NCBI RefSeq assembly: GCF_001039355.2
Contig: NW_019776069.1
Location: 1 to 51,109, forward strand
From: Lingula anatina
Lineage: Eukaryota; Brachiopoda; Lingulata; Lingulida; Lingulidae
Length of the DNA stretch: 51,109 bases
Reading direction: 5' to 3'
Shown here: positions 1 to 11,518 of the stretch, in pieces
Layout of the letters: each line of letters begins with the position of its first letter
Numbering within the stretch: the stretch's first letter is position 1
Position numbers and translations under genes: made by a program
The notes under the pieces: model-generated
What the model was told of the DNA's origin: nothing
Database searches by the model: none
The model's input: the letters and a program-made list of their open reading frames with translations, nothing else

Positions 1-167
1 CCCTAACCCTAACCCTTACCCTAACCCTAACCCTAACCCTAACCCCAACCCCAACACTAACCCTAACCCCAACACTAACCCCAACCCCAACTCCAACCCC
101 AACCCCAACCCTAACCCTAACCCCAACCCTAACCCTAACAAACCCTAACCCTAACCCTAACCCTAAC
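1..167. repeat. Degenerate terminal telomere array (CCCTAA)n
   Basis: The window begins with tandem CCCTAA units interspersed with variants such as CCCCAA, CACTAA and a CAAACCCTAA interruption. The C-rich strand reads 5'->3' inward, which is the orientation of a left chromosome end. Variant repeats are typical of the proximal, no longer telomerase-maintained part of a telomere. Whether this is the true physical end or a scaffold end cannot be told from the sequence. Confidence 0.93.
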
Positions 168-934
168 TCCTGACAGGATATATAATTGTTCTAACTACTA
201 GTGAAACATTGTATATATAGATTATATTAGAATGTAAAAAGCGTTATATAGTTCTGTTTTCTTTAACAGTTCCAGTTAAATTACAGTATGAATATATTTC
301 TTAAGTTTAGATTTGTAAAGAAATGTGTCGTTAAAAGTTATCTTTATTAGTTACAATATAATTAGTTTTTGAAGTTATATAATTGATTCGGTGTTGCAGT
401 GTTAAATAATTACTCTATTTCTGCGAAGTGAACCCCAAACGTGCTGGAATACACATGTAAATAAGCCACCTAATCTGATCACTGCTCACTATGCCACTCA
501 GGTGTATCGTCTGAATATGCTCATTCATGTGACTGGGGCACATTCATCTTCACTCAGAACAAAGACACTCAGATCAGACTCAGACCAGACAGAGGGTGTA
601 ACACATTTTTCTTTCTCTAAGCCTCCAAAATTATGTAAGTTTTATACTAATTTCATGTAGTTATTTTATAAGGACCCTTTTTTATTTGTAAGGAATATCG
701 TTAGGTATTTCTATATTTTGTAAGGCAATTTTGTACTTTTTATTGATTAGTAGTAGTACAGTACAATATGATGCAGTGCAGTTTTAAAAATATAGCCACA
801 AAATTCAATTAATTCGCAAAACCTATCCCAATATATTTATTCCTTTTGTTATTGTCTATTTGATACGGTCCACTTCACCAGCGCAAGCGTTATTCACAAC
901 CTAACCCTAACCAATGCTTACTTGACTGTGCATT
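168..934. other. Subtelomeric AT-rich stretch, no gene seen
   Basis: No open frame with coding character was found on either strand. Two tandem telomere-like units (CCTAACCCTAACC) recur at about 900-913, directly before the LINE endonuclease fragment. Confidence 0.6.
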
Positions 935-1340
935 ATGAGTATTGCAACTGTTAGATTAAACTGCAGGGGACTGGGGGAGGGTTACGTACAAAAAAGAAGA
1001 GACGTACTGAATTATTTGAAACAAAAAGGTAATTCAGTATATTGCCTTCAAGATACTCAACTTACAGAAAAAAACGACAAATGACAATTGAGATCTTATT
1101 TTGGGGGAGGGGGGCAAATCCTCATTAGCTTAGGAAGATCGTACTCAAGTGGTTCTGAGTACTGCCATACGTTTCAATAACAACTTTTAGTGTAAAAGTT
1201 TAAGTAATGCATGTGATAACACGAGTGATTAAATAGTAGTTGATTTCCTCATAGATCAAAAATTATCTGTTATTAATTATTAATGTGTATGGAGCAAATA
1301 GAGACTTTCTACGAATATCTGTGATACTATTTTTTTAACT
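935..1340 (+). pseudogene. LINE endonuclease (EN) fragment
   Basis: From the ATG at 935 the frame reads MSIATVRLNCRGLG, then KRRDVLNYLKQKG and YCLQDTQL. This is the N-terminal signature of the apurinic-type endonuclease domain of non-LTR retrotransposon ORF2 proteins. The NxRGL motif carries the first catalytic-region residues and the xQDT/xQE segment follows. A stop codon after ENDK (about 1080) breaks the frame. A later piece near 1280-1310 reads INVYGANRDF, matching the EN motif usually written VYxPN. The style resembles L1/Tx1-type EN, so it may not belong to the same element as the reverse transcriptase fragment just downstream. It is a dead fragment. Confidence 0.75.
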
Positions 1341-1445
1341 ACAGTAAGATAAACAACCCAAGATTAGACGAGAGATTTTACGACTGAAAGAGAACTTTAA
1401 ATACAAACCCATGGAGAGTGAAACATTATTAGCATAAGACGCAAT

Positions 1446-1890
1446 AGAAGCGTGGACGACGCCCTCAGTATGTACATACACAGCATTTTAGAACACGTGG
1501 ACAAGAAAAACACAAATGCAAGGATCTTATTCATAGACTGCAGATCGGCTTTTAACACCATTATCCCACAAAAAAAACTTTATTTCAAGCTTTTTAATGA
1601 CCTGAAATTTCATATATTTTTATGCAGTTGTATATTATATTTTTTATCAGACAGAAATCATGCAGTGAAAGTGGATACAAGCATTTCTGATACTGTGTTT
1701 TTTAATACATGTGCGCCTCAGGATTGTGTCACCATGTTTGTACAGATTGTTCACGTTTGATTTTTATCCATCCCATGGAAGTAATTGCATTGTGAAGTTT
1801 GCTGATGACACTGCTTTAATTGGTTTAATAGGTGATAATGACGAGACCTTGTACAAGAGCAACGTAAACTCGGTTGTTTAATGGTGTAAC
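1446..1890 (+). pseudogene. LINE reverse transcriptase fragment (CR1/Rex-like)
   Basis: The frame opening RSVDDALSMYIHSILEHV continues with FIDCRSAFNTIIP, FLSDRNHAVKV and NTCAPQDCV. These correspond to RT motifs of CR1/L2/Rex-type LINEs (usual forms FIDFSSAFNTI and NTGAPQGCVLSP). The frame stops at 1760. In another frame at about 1788-1880 the catalytic block KFADDTALIGLI and then GDNDETLYKSNVN are readable, so the FADD box is present but separated by a small deletion or frameshift. A small inverted-end element follows at 1893, interrupting the coding remnant at W-C-N-D. The element is non-functional. Confidence 0.8.
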
Positions 1891-1892
1891 GA

Positions 1893-2053
1893 CAGGGCCG
1901 TAGCCTGAGCAAAATGCCAGGGGGGGGGGCAGTAAGCGGATACGAGGGGGCGAAGCCCCCGAGGGGGGAGGGGGTGTTCCCCTACCACAGTGTGAAAAAT
2001 TCCACTTCCAGCCCACCCCCCCCCCCCCCCCCCCCCCGGAGGATACGGCCCTG
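1893..2053. mobile_element. Small GC-rich inverted-end element with poly-C
   Basis: The ends are a perfect 10-bp inverted repeat, CAGGGCCGTA at 1893-1902 and TACGGCCCTG at 2044-2053. The flanks are AACGA on the left and AACGN on the right, a possible 4-5 bp target duplication. The interior contains G-runs, a GGGGGC/GCCCCC hairpin and a C-run of more than 20 near 2016-2037. A related sequence beginning GGCCCGTAGCC occurs at about 4944. It looks like a short non-autonomous insertion in the LINE remnant, but the family is unknown. Confidence 0.5.
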
Positions 2054-2058
2054 AACGN

Positions 2059-3182
2059 ACCCTAACCCTAACCCTAACCCTAACCCTAACCCTAACCCTA
2101 ACCCTAACCCTAACCCTAACCCTAACCCTAACCCTAACCCTAACCCTAACCCTAACCCTAACCCTAACCCTAACCCTAACCCTAACCCTAACCCTAACCC
2201 TAACCCTAACCCTAACCCTAACCCTAACCCTAACCCTAACCCTAACCCTAACCCTAACCCTAACCCTAACCCTAACCCTAACCCTAACCCTAACCCTAAC
2301 CCTAACCCTAACCCTAACCCTAACCCTAACCCTAACCCTAACCCTAACCCTAACCCTAACCCTAACCCTAACCCTAACCCTAACCCTAACCCTAACCCTA
2401 ACCCTAACCCTAACCCTAACCCTAACCCTAACCCTAACCCTAACCCTAACCCTAACCCTAACCCTAACCCTAACCCTAACCCTAACCCTAACCCTAACCC
2501 TAACCCTAACCCTAACCCTAACCCTAACCCTAACCCTAACCCTAACCCTAACCCTAACCCTAACCCTAACCCTAACCCTAACCCTAACCCTAACCCTAAC
2601 CCTAACCCTAACCCTAACCCTAACCCTAACCCTAACCCTAACCCTAACCCTAACCCTAACCCTAACCCTAACCCTAACCCTAACCCTAACCCTAACCCTA
2701 ACCCTAACCCTAACCCTAACCCTAACCCTAACCCTAACCCTAACCCTAACCCTAACCCTAACCCTAACCCTAACCCTAACCCTAACCCTAACCCTAACCC
2801 TAACCCTAACCCTAACCCTAACCCTAACCCTAACCCTAACCCTAACCCTAACCCTAACCCTAACCCTAACCCTAACCCTAACCCTAACCCTAACCCTAAC
2901 CCTAACCCTAACCCTAACCCTAACCCTAACCCTAACCCTAACCCTAACCCTAACCCTAACCCTAACCCTAACCCTAACCCTAACCCTAACCCTAACCCTA
3001 ACCCTAACCCTAACCCTAACCCTAACCCTAACCCTAACCCTAACCCTAACCCTAACCCTAACCCTAACCCTAACCCTAACCCTAACCCTAACCCTAACCC
3101 TAACCCTAACCCTAACCCTAACCCTAACCCTAACCCTAACCCTAACCCTAACCCTAACCCTAACCCTAACCCTAACCCTAAC
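2059..3182. repeat. Interstitial telomere array, perfect (CCCTAA)n
   Basis: About 1.12 kb, roughly 187 units of CCCTAA, was read without a single variant, in the same orientation as the terminal array. A lone N at 2058 marks an ambiguous base or assembly join exactly at its left edge. The perfection contrasts with the degenerate terminal array. Either this is recent telomere addition followed by fusion, or it is a misplaced or consensus-collapsed telomere read at a scaffold join. Any open frame through it (Leu-Gly repeats) is spurious. Confidence 0.97.
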
Positions 3183-4195
3183 GGTACGTTACACCAGCGA
3201 AGGGTGGAATGTTCTGTTTGTTTCATATCGTTGAACATATACGAATATCAAATGTTGTAGCTAGAATTCTATGTACCAGTTAACCACAGGTTGTTTAATA
3301 TTTAGAGTACGTTCACATTTAGTCTCACCTAGCACATTCTGAAATCACACATATACTTGATTTAGAAAGCTATCTGTAGAAGAAGGAGATTCATAAGTTT
3401 GAAGGGACACACGCTTACAGATTCACGGAGGACGCTATACGGGGTCTCGCATGTACTGAGAATAGATAGGACAACGACAATTAATTCAGTACGTATTTGC
3501 CCGGTGTTTTGTTAAATTAATTTTTATATTCCATTCTCTTACTAGGCTTATATTCACGGCATATGATATCCTGTAGTTAGTATGTAAACGGTGCAGGTAA
3601 GTTAAGGTGTTTAAGAACACGTGTTACTAGTGCTTTAAACTTAAGGCGTTTCACGAACGAACATACTTTATCAAGTCCATTAGTTAACCTTTATTTTCTC
3701 CTTCTTAATTATTTAGTATGCTAAAGACTAAATAATGCATTGTCTGAGTGACAGTGAGGCATGTTATCGTGTATATCGAGGGTAACATTGCATTTTTTTT
3801 TTTTTTGTCGTACACACAAAGGGAAATCGAGCATGTTCGCCACCCAAAAACCCTAATTTTATTAAAGCACCCTGCTGTCAAAAGACAATAGGCTGCGCGC
3901 CGTGCTTTATTTCGTGTAAAGTAACATCATTCACGAATGCGTTCCACGCACCAGTGCACAGAACTAACGAGGTAATAGGACGGTCGCAGGACTTGTAGCA
4001 CTAATCAGCTTACGAGTTTCAGTAAACACGCAGGAAAAAGATGAACAGGTATACGCAGAATTTAACATTTTCGCCTTGCCAATTATCTGCACAATTTCTC
4101 GTAAAGCGCAGCGCCTCGTACTTTATGTATACCATAGAACACGCTTAAATAACCGCGCATAGGGTGACATCAGAGAATGGGCTTTGTCCGCGTTT
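3183..4195. other. Subtelomeric stretch, nothing recognised
   Basis: Mixed AT-rich sequence with a T-run near 3790. No coding frame, RNA gene or clear repeat boundary was recognised on either strand. Confidence 0.5.
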
Positions 4196-4197
4196 AG

Positions 4198-5360
4198 GCC
4201 ACACTATTTTATTTTTTATGGATGACATCCTGCGCGCGCACCAATTTTCATCCGTTCGCCGAAAAAAAAAAAATCCCCCCCCCCTCCAACGAAGTTATTG
4301 AATTTGCCGGAAAATGAGCTTTCTGCGCATGCGTAATATCGCCACGTGGAAATATGGCCGCTTTGCCGTCAAATTCATCCCCAGCAGGCATAGTTGCGTT
4401 GGATCAACGTTGAAAACAGGTTGATACGTTGAATTGCCGTTGATCTACCTTAATTCAAAGTTGAATCAACGTTGATCCAGCCACGTTGACTCAACGTTGT
4501 ATTTTGGTCAATGACACAACCTTGCAGTTATGGATTGTAATTAAAAATATTAACTATTGAAATCGTGATACTTTGTTTATCAGTACTGTAACTAAATTTA
4601 TCAAAATAATAGCAAAATGGTTTTAAAGCGAAAAAAGGGTCGACAGGGCGTCAAGGTATTTGATGGGCAGAAGGTCGGTCAGGCCACCCGACAGTTTGGC
4701 TGTTTCCTGTGAGTCGAAGTAGACCAAATGACATCGACCGAAATGACCTTTTATAGATTTGGTGGTATTAAGCATATCTTAGCATCATTTTAAAGATTTC
4801 TGTGAAGTGTTCATAATGCTTTTATATTCTGAGAGTACAAATAAAGACACACTGTTTGTTTGATATTTGTTTTATTGATTGTTATACCAACAAAATGTAT
4901 GAAATAACCTAAATAGATTTGGTAATATGCAGCATATCTACCAGGCCCGTAGCCAGCAATTTCAAAAGGGGGCTGCTTTTTCTGAAAAAGTTGACCCTTT
5001 TCCATAAAAACTTCATGTACCTAGATCAAATTTTACCCAGAGTGGACCTTTTCCCAGCAAAAGGGGTGGTTCTTTCTACCCACCCCACCGGCTTCGGACC
5101 TCTCTATTCATGACTTTTTTTTACCTTTCTACGAAGTATTCTACGAAGTATTCACAATGCTTAAATATTTTGAGAGCATGGATAAAGACATATTGTTAGT
5201 TTAATATGTGTTTCTCTGGTAAATTTGTGTTTCCAGCTGTGTACTGACAGCATTCCTTTACTTAAGCAGCATTTTTTTTTTGACTGTTTTTTTTTCGCCC
5301 TCTCGCACCGATTTCGGGGTCCCAAGAGGATGTCATCCATAATAATAAAAAAGTGTGGCC
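4198..5360. mobile_element. Inverted-repeat element with nested insertions
   Basis: The sequence GGCCACACT..., followed by ATGGATGACATCCT at 4198-4231, recurs inverted at 5327-5360. Similarity continues inward to an A-run (4261-4272) matching the T-run at 5273-5294. This defines an approximately 1.16 kb element with long imperfect terminal inverted repeats. It contains the MITE-like piece at 4380-4640 and a diverged duplication (about 4800-4860 and 5150-5210, both reading AATGCTT...GAGAG...AAAGACA). No transposase frame is visible, so it is probably non-autonomous. Confidence 0.5.
4380..4640. mobile_element. MITE piece, AACGTTGA-rich family (copy A)
   Basis: It starts CCCAGCAGGCATAGT and contains repeated TCAACGTTGA-type palindromes. 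The same sequence occurs inverted at about 27830-28124 over roughly 260 bp. Copy A has only this end. The opposite CCCAGC...end is missing, so it is truncated or rearranged. It is probably a non-autonomous DNA element. Confidence 0.65.
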
Positions 5361-5560
5361 TTATGCCAAACATTTGCGTCTAATTATGGTCACCGCCAAA
5401 TCATTTTCCTTTGTGTGAATTTATTGCGGTAGTGTGTGTATTGGCAGAGACATGGGTCAGTGGTTTTCCGTGAGTAGTTGGCTGATTTCCTCCCCATCTC
5501 CCTCACGTGGCAGTCACTCCCTGTCATTCATTATTTAGTAAAGCCAAGCAACAGGCCGAC
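4641..5560. other. Interior of nested-element region, no host gene
   Basis: It contains a GGCCCGTAGCC-start segment (about 4944 to 5110) related in its first bases to the element at 1893. The short open frames on both strands have no recognisable domain. Confidence 0.4.
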
Positions 5561-5576
5561 ATTCTAGAAATGGACA

Positions 5577-5896
5577 AGCAGCCGAGCTATCGATATATCG
5601 GACGACGAACTTGTTCGCACAAGTCAAAAGACAGAGAAACGTCATTTTGAAACGGTGCAACAATTTTCTGACATTTCGGACGACGAACAAATGAAATTAA
5701 ATGTGTTATTTAGACGCGAAGCAGCAGCAGAAGCAGGCTTCCTCGGCTGAGGTGAAGGTACGTATAAGAAAATACGGACTCAGAAAGACGTCAGTGATGA
5801 AAGTGAAACACCAACAGATTCATCTTCAGTAGATAAATCAATTTTCAAAACAAACCAGCCGGTTGTATTTCAAAACTGCACTTTCCAATTTCATTA
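5577..5896 (+). pseudogene. Possible transposon-derived ORF remnant with SDDE repeats
   Basis: One frame reads AIDISDDELVRTSQKTEKRH, then FSDISDDEQMKLNVLFRREA, and stops at a TGA (about 5750). After a shift it reads DVSDESETPTDSSSVDKS, then FKTNQPVVFQNCTFQFH and a TAA at about 5896. The doubled (D/I)SDDE motif and acidic/serine-rich linker resemble N-terminal regions of transposon-derived invertebrate proteins (Crypton or KCTD1-like recombinase families), but I cannot confirm this. An intron could join the two parts, since GGTACGT occurs near 5757, so a small expressed gene is not excluded. Confidence 0.35.
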
Positions 5897-7499
5897 AAAA
5901 TGAATTAAATGGCTGATGTTGTTTCTTTCTTGTATTTCTTCTAGTGACTTCTTCATGTAATATCCGAGAAAAAACGAGATATCGAGCCTTTTTTTCGAGA
6001 ATTTTACCGAGTCACCACGAGACAAGCTATCATAAAGTGCGAGCGAAAGCGAGTCGTGTCAACTGTATTGTTTGTGCGAACTGAACCATGCGGTTGAGTG
6101 GGCAGTGCCAATGATATCGGTCCCTACAATCTTTTGTTTTGATATCAGACCCATGGTATGTACATGTATTATCACTTAGCAAATATCATTACATGCAGTT
6201 GTGTTTATTTTTTAAATTTATTGCAGTGTCAGTAGTCAAAAGTTCAGTGTAAAGTACTGACATGTACAAATAAGGTATATCAGATTGCTTTAGAGGCGCC
6301 ACAGTCCATCATGTCCTGCAGCAGCACTGGCATGCCTGTGAACAGCGACCACTGAGGCGCCTCGTTTAACAACCTATACCTATCTTCTAGGTTAAATTTT
6401 AATACTTTGTGAAAGTATAGAACATTTGTGGCCTTATGCAACAAACCTCATGAAAATTAATTAAGTCGAAAGATGTTTTTAAGTTGGCACAAAAGCGCTC
6501 AGTGGTCACAACTTTCTGGCTTAAATGGGAGGACACATTTGCCCTAATATAGGTATTTAAAAAAACTGTGATATTTCCTTTAATTTTAAAGATAATAATC
6601 AAAATTCCAAAAGTATAACATTCTGGATAAAAAGACCTATTAGAAGATATAACTTGTATTTATATATGGCATATTTTTTTTCTGAAATACCAATACAAGT
6701 GTACATGTACGTTAGAGGTCGCAAGCTTATGTAAACTGTTGCAAGTTCAAGAGGACAGACAAGTTTTAGTGAGTAGCTGGCCTAAGTATATTATTATTTA
6801 TATTCTGCTATTATTATTGTTCTTTTAAGTTTTGTAATAGCTTACCGGTATTAATGAATTGATAGATTAACATGCAGTTATTATATATGTAAGTTTGTCA
6901 TAAAAAAAAGGGAGAACATAGATGTTCAAGACCCGTTTAAGTATTTTTCAAGTAACAAGATAAGAATAAGTCTATTTCAAATTTTATTCTGTATATTTAT
7001 TTTAACATCATTACCCTTAGTTATTGTTTCAGAACTAGTTTAACTATCATTGGATTAATAAAAGTTCAAGAAAACAGTCAATGTGTTTGTCAAGATATGC
7101 TTCAGTCATATTACTGGGCAAATAGAGAGAGTAAAGCACATTTCAAATAATTTATTTCATCTCACAGAACGGGCTACATACTATGCATGTGCATGGAGTT
7201 GATTATTTTAATTTAAAGAATTGCCATATCAAAGGCATAATGAGTAATTAAGCATCGTTTTAGTGTTAGAGTATACCATCAAAAAATCAGGTGATTTTGT
7301 TTACATTCACGGAATTCTGCAAGTTTGCAATACAAATATGACCCAGTTATGTAAATCTGATCAATCAATAATGATAAATAATGATTGATGATTAATAATT
7401 TTAAAACGTTGACATAATTCTCGTGTTCAGTTTTTCATTCTATGCCGTGCTTTGTTTATTTCCTGTTTAATGTCTGTAAATAATTTCATAAAGAAACTC
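5897..7499. other. AT-rich intergenic stretch, no gene seen
   Basis: It is low in coding potential on both strands. A short GAGGCGCC/GGCGCCTC hairpin with the arms extended by ACAGT/ACTG lies at about 6292-6361. Nothing else was recognised. Confidence 0.5.
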
Positions 7500-7688
7500 A
7501 AACTAACAATAACATGTGATAGATAGTCTTTAAGAGTGAACAGTGATAAATGTAACACCTTCCCAGCAAGATTTGTGGGAGCGTTCAGAGTAAACTAACA
7601 ATAACATGTGATACATAGTTTGTAAGAACGAACAGTGATAAATGTAACACCTTCCCCGCAAGGTATGTGGGAGCGTTCAGAGTAAACT
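7500..7688. repeat. Two-copy tandem repeat, period about 93 bp
   Basis: AACTAACAATAACATGTGAT...GTGATAAATGTAACACCTTCCC...GGGAGCGTTCAGAGT appears twice (starts 7500 and 7593) with few differences. It lies downstream of the minus-strand VWA gene. Confidence 0.85.
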
Positions 7689-7839
7689 TATTGTACCCGC
7701 AGGAGCCAAGCGCATACGAAACTTAATAACACCCTAGGTTCTCGAGGGGGGGGCGTGCCAAATAATAAAAGATGATTATATTGACAGAAATTTAGCAAGA
7801 ATTCCTGCTGAGATAGATCGATGCTGCTGGTACGATAAG

Positions 7840-7845
7840 TTTATT
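7840..7845 (-). promoter_or_regulatory. Poly(A) signal for the VWA gene
   Basis: A perfect AATAAA on the minus strand, about 60 bp after the stop codon of the VWA gene. The position is right for its 3' end. Confidence 0.6.
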
Positions 7846-7903
7846 CTGAACACTCCCTATGTCGTCAGGTTTTGTCACCAGACGAGCAGACGGAGAATTA
7901 TGT

Positions 7904-10900
7904 CTATGACAGCACTCTATGCAGTGCACTCAACGTGTCAGACCTCAAGGCTTCAAAGGTTTTGTAGTTCAGAACGCATCGCTGTTTGGTATTGCTGCCC
8001 GGGATGTCAATCAAAGAAGCCATGCGATTAATCACCTTCATTTGGGCATGGGACCCCACAGCAACGACGCAAATGATTATCCCTGAAATAGGAATGCAGT
8101 TACTTCCATATCCAGATGAAACAGAAGGCAACTTTAAAATGGATAAATATTTGTAGACTGAACTTTCTCACAACTCCAGCGTTAAATTATGCTATTAAAG
8201 ATAGCCTGGTCTTGAAGTGCTACTTCCTACCTTTTTTCTGCATGGCCTCTGCCTTCTCCACGGCATTCCCCCCAACTGTATGTAGGCCATCTGTGGTCAC
8301 CCAAACCAGCCGTGAGCCGTTGACACCAAGCTCGTTTTCACACAGTAACAAACCCTTGTATGTATCTGTCAAATACCCTGTGAGTATAATGCAAATACAA
8401 AGCAGTGAAGTTGTCTTTATCTTCATAATACAGGTGATCACTCAGTATGTTTAAAACATATTACTAGTGCAAGAAATGTGGTAAGTATGCTTCAGTATTT
8501 GATAAAACATTTACATGATGAAATATGTATATCATTGTGTCTCTGTAAGCGTGTGTGGAAGTCTGTTTATATACGCATGTGTGTGTGCATATGTGTGTGT
8601 CTGTTTGTATATGTCTGCGCACACGCGCGTGTGTCCGTGCAAGATTGTCTTTAACTGTGTCTGCGTTTTGTGCGTCTCTCTACCTGTATATTAATGTCGC
8701 TCTGTGTGGCGTGTACTTGCAGCATGTATGTACGGTCGTGTGAGATAAGGATATAACGTAGTTAGCGTAGTGGTGATGGAGTTACACAGGTGTCGACCTT
8801 ACCTACTTTAAGCACGTCACCAATAGCAATATCATTGTTCTTGAATAGCGGGTACGTTCCCAGGGAGAAGACCACCCTGGTGGGGATCGTGCTAGAGAAG
8901 CGGACCAGACCAATCCTGTGTTTCGTGGGGGCTATGCTTCTCGGCCCTGGGGTGTTGTCAATGATGGCAAGGATGTCCTGAAACAAGTTGTATTTGAATA
9001 AATATTTTAGTTGCGCGTTGCTTTTTTCGATGCAATTTTCACAATTCTAGTAACAAAAAGCCTAAGGTGTTCGTAAATATGAAGTATAATGAGCAATAGC
9101 TGTATTAACAAGAAAAGCACTCGGTCAGCGCAGACCTCCGCCAAGGAAACTGAATTCTCGTTTTATCTTAATTAAAAAATGAATAATCAATCCATAGATA
9201 TAGAGTCAAATTATATGTGAGACAATACACTGTCACCCGAGAGATGCACACGATCTGGCAGAACAGGCGCCAGCAAGGCGTTCAAGGCGTATATATATCA
9301 AAAGAAGTTAGGGAACACCCGCCATTTAACCCTATGCATACCGAGTGGGGGTCGTTTACGACCCCATGGAATTTTCTGCCAGAGAAAATTTTAAATCCTA
9401 ATTTATTAGTACCACCAGCATGTACGCTGACAGTACTCATGATTTTAGTCCCGGTGTAACGTAACAGAGAGTCCGCTTCCCATTTATTTGTACAAGTGAG
9501 CCTCGTCCGAGATTTTGGCCAACTCAGGTCAAACTAACCCTAACCATTATAACTATATGTAGGGTGGACTTTCTCTTACAAGGACCCTCAGTTTCGTTAC
9601 AGGACTTATATTACTGGCAGACTTATATTCCTGTTACATGTTACATCTTACACCTTATATACCTGTTACTATGACAGTAATGTAAGTCCGGCCATTTGAA
9701 AGTCCTATACTTATGCATTAACACGGTTTAATGATACAATAAAAATTGTATATGAAAATCCTTCTGGTGAGCCATATATAAGACAAAAAATGGAGGGTTT
9801 GCAACTTCAGCTCGTCTGTGTAGTGGTTATCGTCCAAGACCATAAGACAAATATTCATTAATCGCCCTGTTACATACTTATATGGTTCGAGACCTACCTT
9901 TGACATGACCCCCCCCCCCCCCCCCCAGCTCGGATAACTTGTTGTAGCTAACTGTATAGTGGTGTTTTGAATGTGTAATATTCTAAATTCTGTGATAATT
10001 ACACTAACAACAAAGGAATACTACAGAACATTATGTACAATTTCAAATTCTAAACTGTCATGATTTGTCTTAAATCCTCCATCCAAGAGAAAATTTCCAT
10101 TGAGTTTGGGGTTATTTTTCAATTCCTGCGAGTGTAAGCCGAAAAGTTTATCTAAGAACGGAGACCCCGTGTTTTGTGTAAAGTGATTTCCCCTCATTTG
10201 AAGGCCGAAGAAGGTCAATGACACATGTAAGATATGCGTTTACTTCAAGAAAAATACACAAAATAAAATAAATGAAGAAAAACTATGGGAGCCGTGTTGT
10301 ATTTGTTACTTCATTAAAATGCATATTAACTGCCTATCGAAAAAAGAAAACGTCGTAAAATATTAAAATAAAATAAAGTAAAGCAAACGTTTATTATTTA
10401 TATAAATCTAGTATATCTATATATTTATTTATTCATGTCATTTCTCGGTGTAAACTATATTGGACATGCGATACTAAAATGTTAGGACGTGCATTTCTAC
10501 ACGTAGGACGGACTTGCATTACTTGGGAGCCGTCGGACATTGAATTCTAGTAACATATGCCCTAGGCCTTGCATTCCCGGGGAATTAGTGTCCAGGCGAA
10601 CTTGCGTTACTAGGACGTGCACTCCTGCCACACCGGGGCTCCGTATCTCGAAAGGTTCGCTATGTTGCGCATGTGCGCAAGCGTCTCGATTCCATGGCCC
10701 CGTATCTCGAAATAGAATCGGTTATGGAATCGGGACACTTGCGCAACATAGCGAACCTTTCGAGATACGGAGCCCAGGTCCGCGTTCTGGAGCCGAATAC
10801 AGGTCACCATTACCGATTCTCGTCCTAGACTGGGTTCCCATACTTAGATCGATCCATCTGGATCGACCTAACTCCCTGGGGAGTCTCCCTAAATTGCTAT

Positions 10901-11470
10901 CAAATAACCGGCTTATATGTCTGTCATGCCTACCGAATCACTTGGGAGGTAAAGTTAATTACCCCTTAAAAGCTTTACTAGGCGTGACAGACATTTAAAC
11001 CGGTCAAGTTGACAGCAATTTAGTTAGAGTCCCCAGAGAGATAGATCGATCCAAATATCTGTGGGAATGGTCTTCTAGACAGCAATGGCCTGTGTCCCCG
11101 TCTCTTGGATTTAGGTCACATGTAATCTTAACTTGAACCCTCTGTTATTTTGTCTCAGTTAGTGCCTCTCTGATTCTGTTTTTAGATGAATTTTTTTTTT
11201 TTTTTTTTTTTTTGAATGTGAAACAATTTTATCAGTTTTCAGGAGATATGTTTGCAGCTTTGGTATCGTTCATGGTTTTCTAATTAGGAACAAAAAAGAT
11301 CTGGTGTTTTATGCACGTACGTACGGCTCAACAAGGTTTCGGCGATTAGGCCATGTTATACATAGCATTCTATTCCGTAAGATCACCTCAATTTATTTGA
11401 TTAGAAAATAAGAAACAAATGCATAGCCATAAGAATGCAAAAAAAAAAATAATAATAATAAATAAATGAA

Positions 11471-11518
<48 letters not shown>

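Noticed and set aside
1982-3238. 418-codon open frame of Leu-Gly repeats on the minus strand
   Set aside because: It is the six-base telomere repeat read in frame; it has no coding meaning and contains the N.
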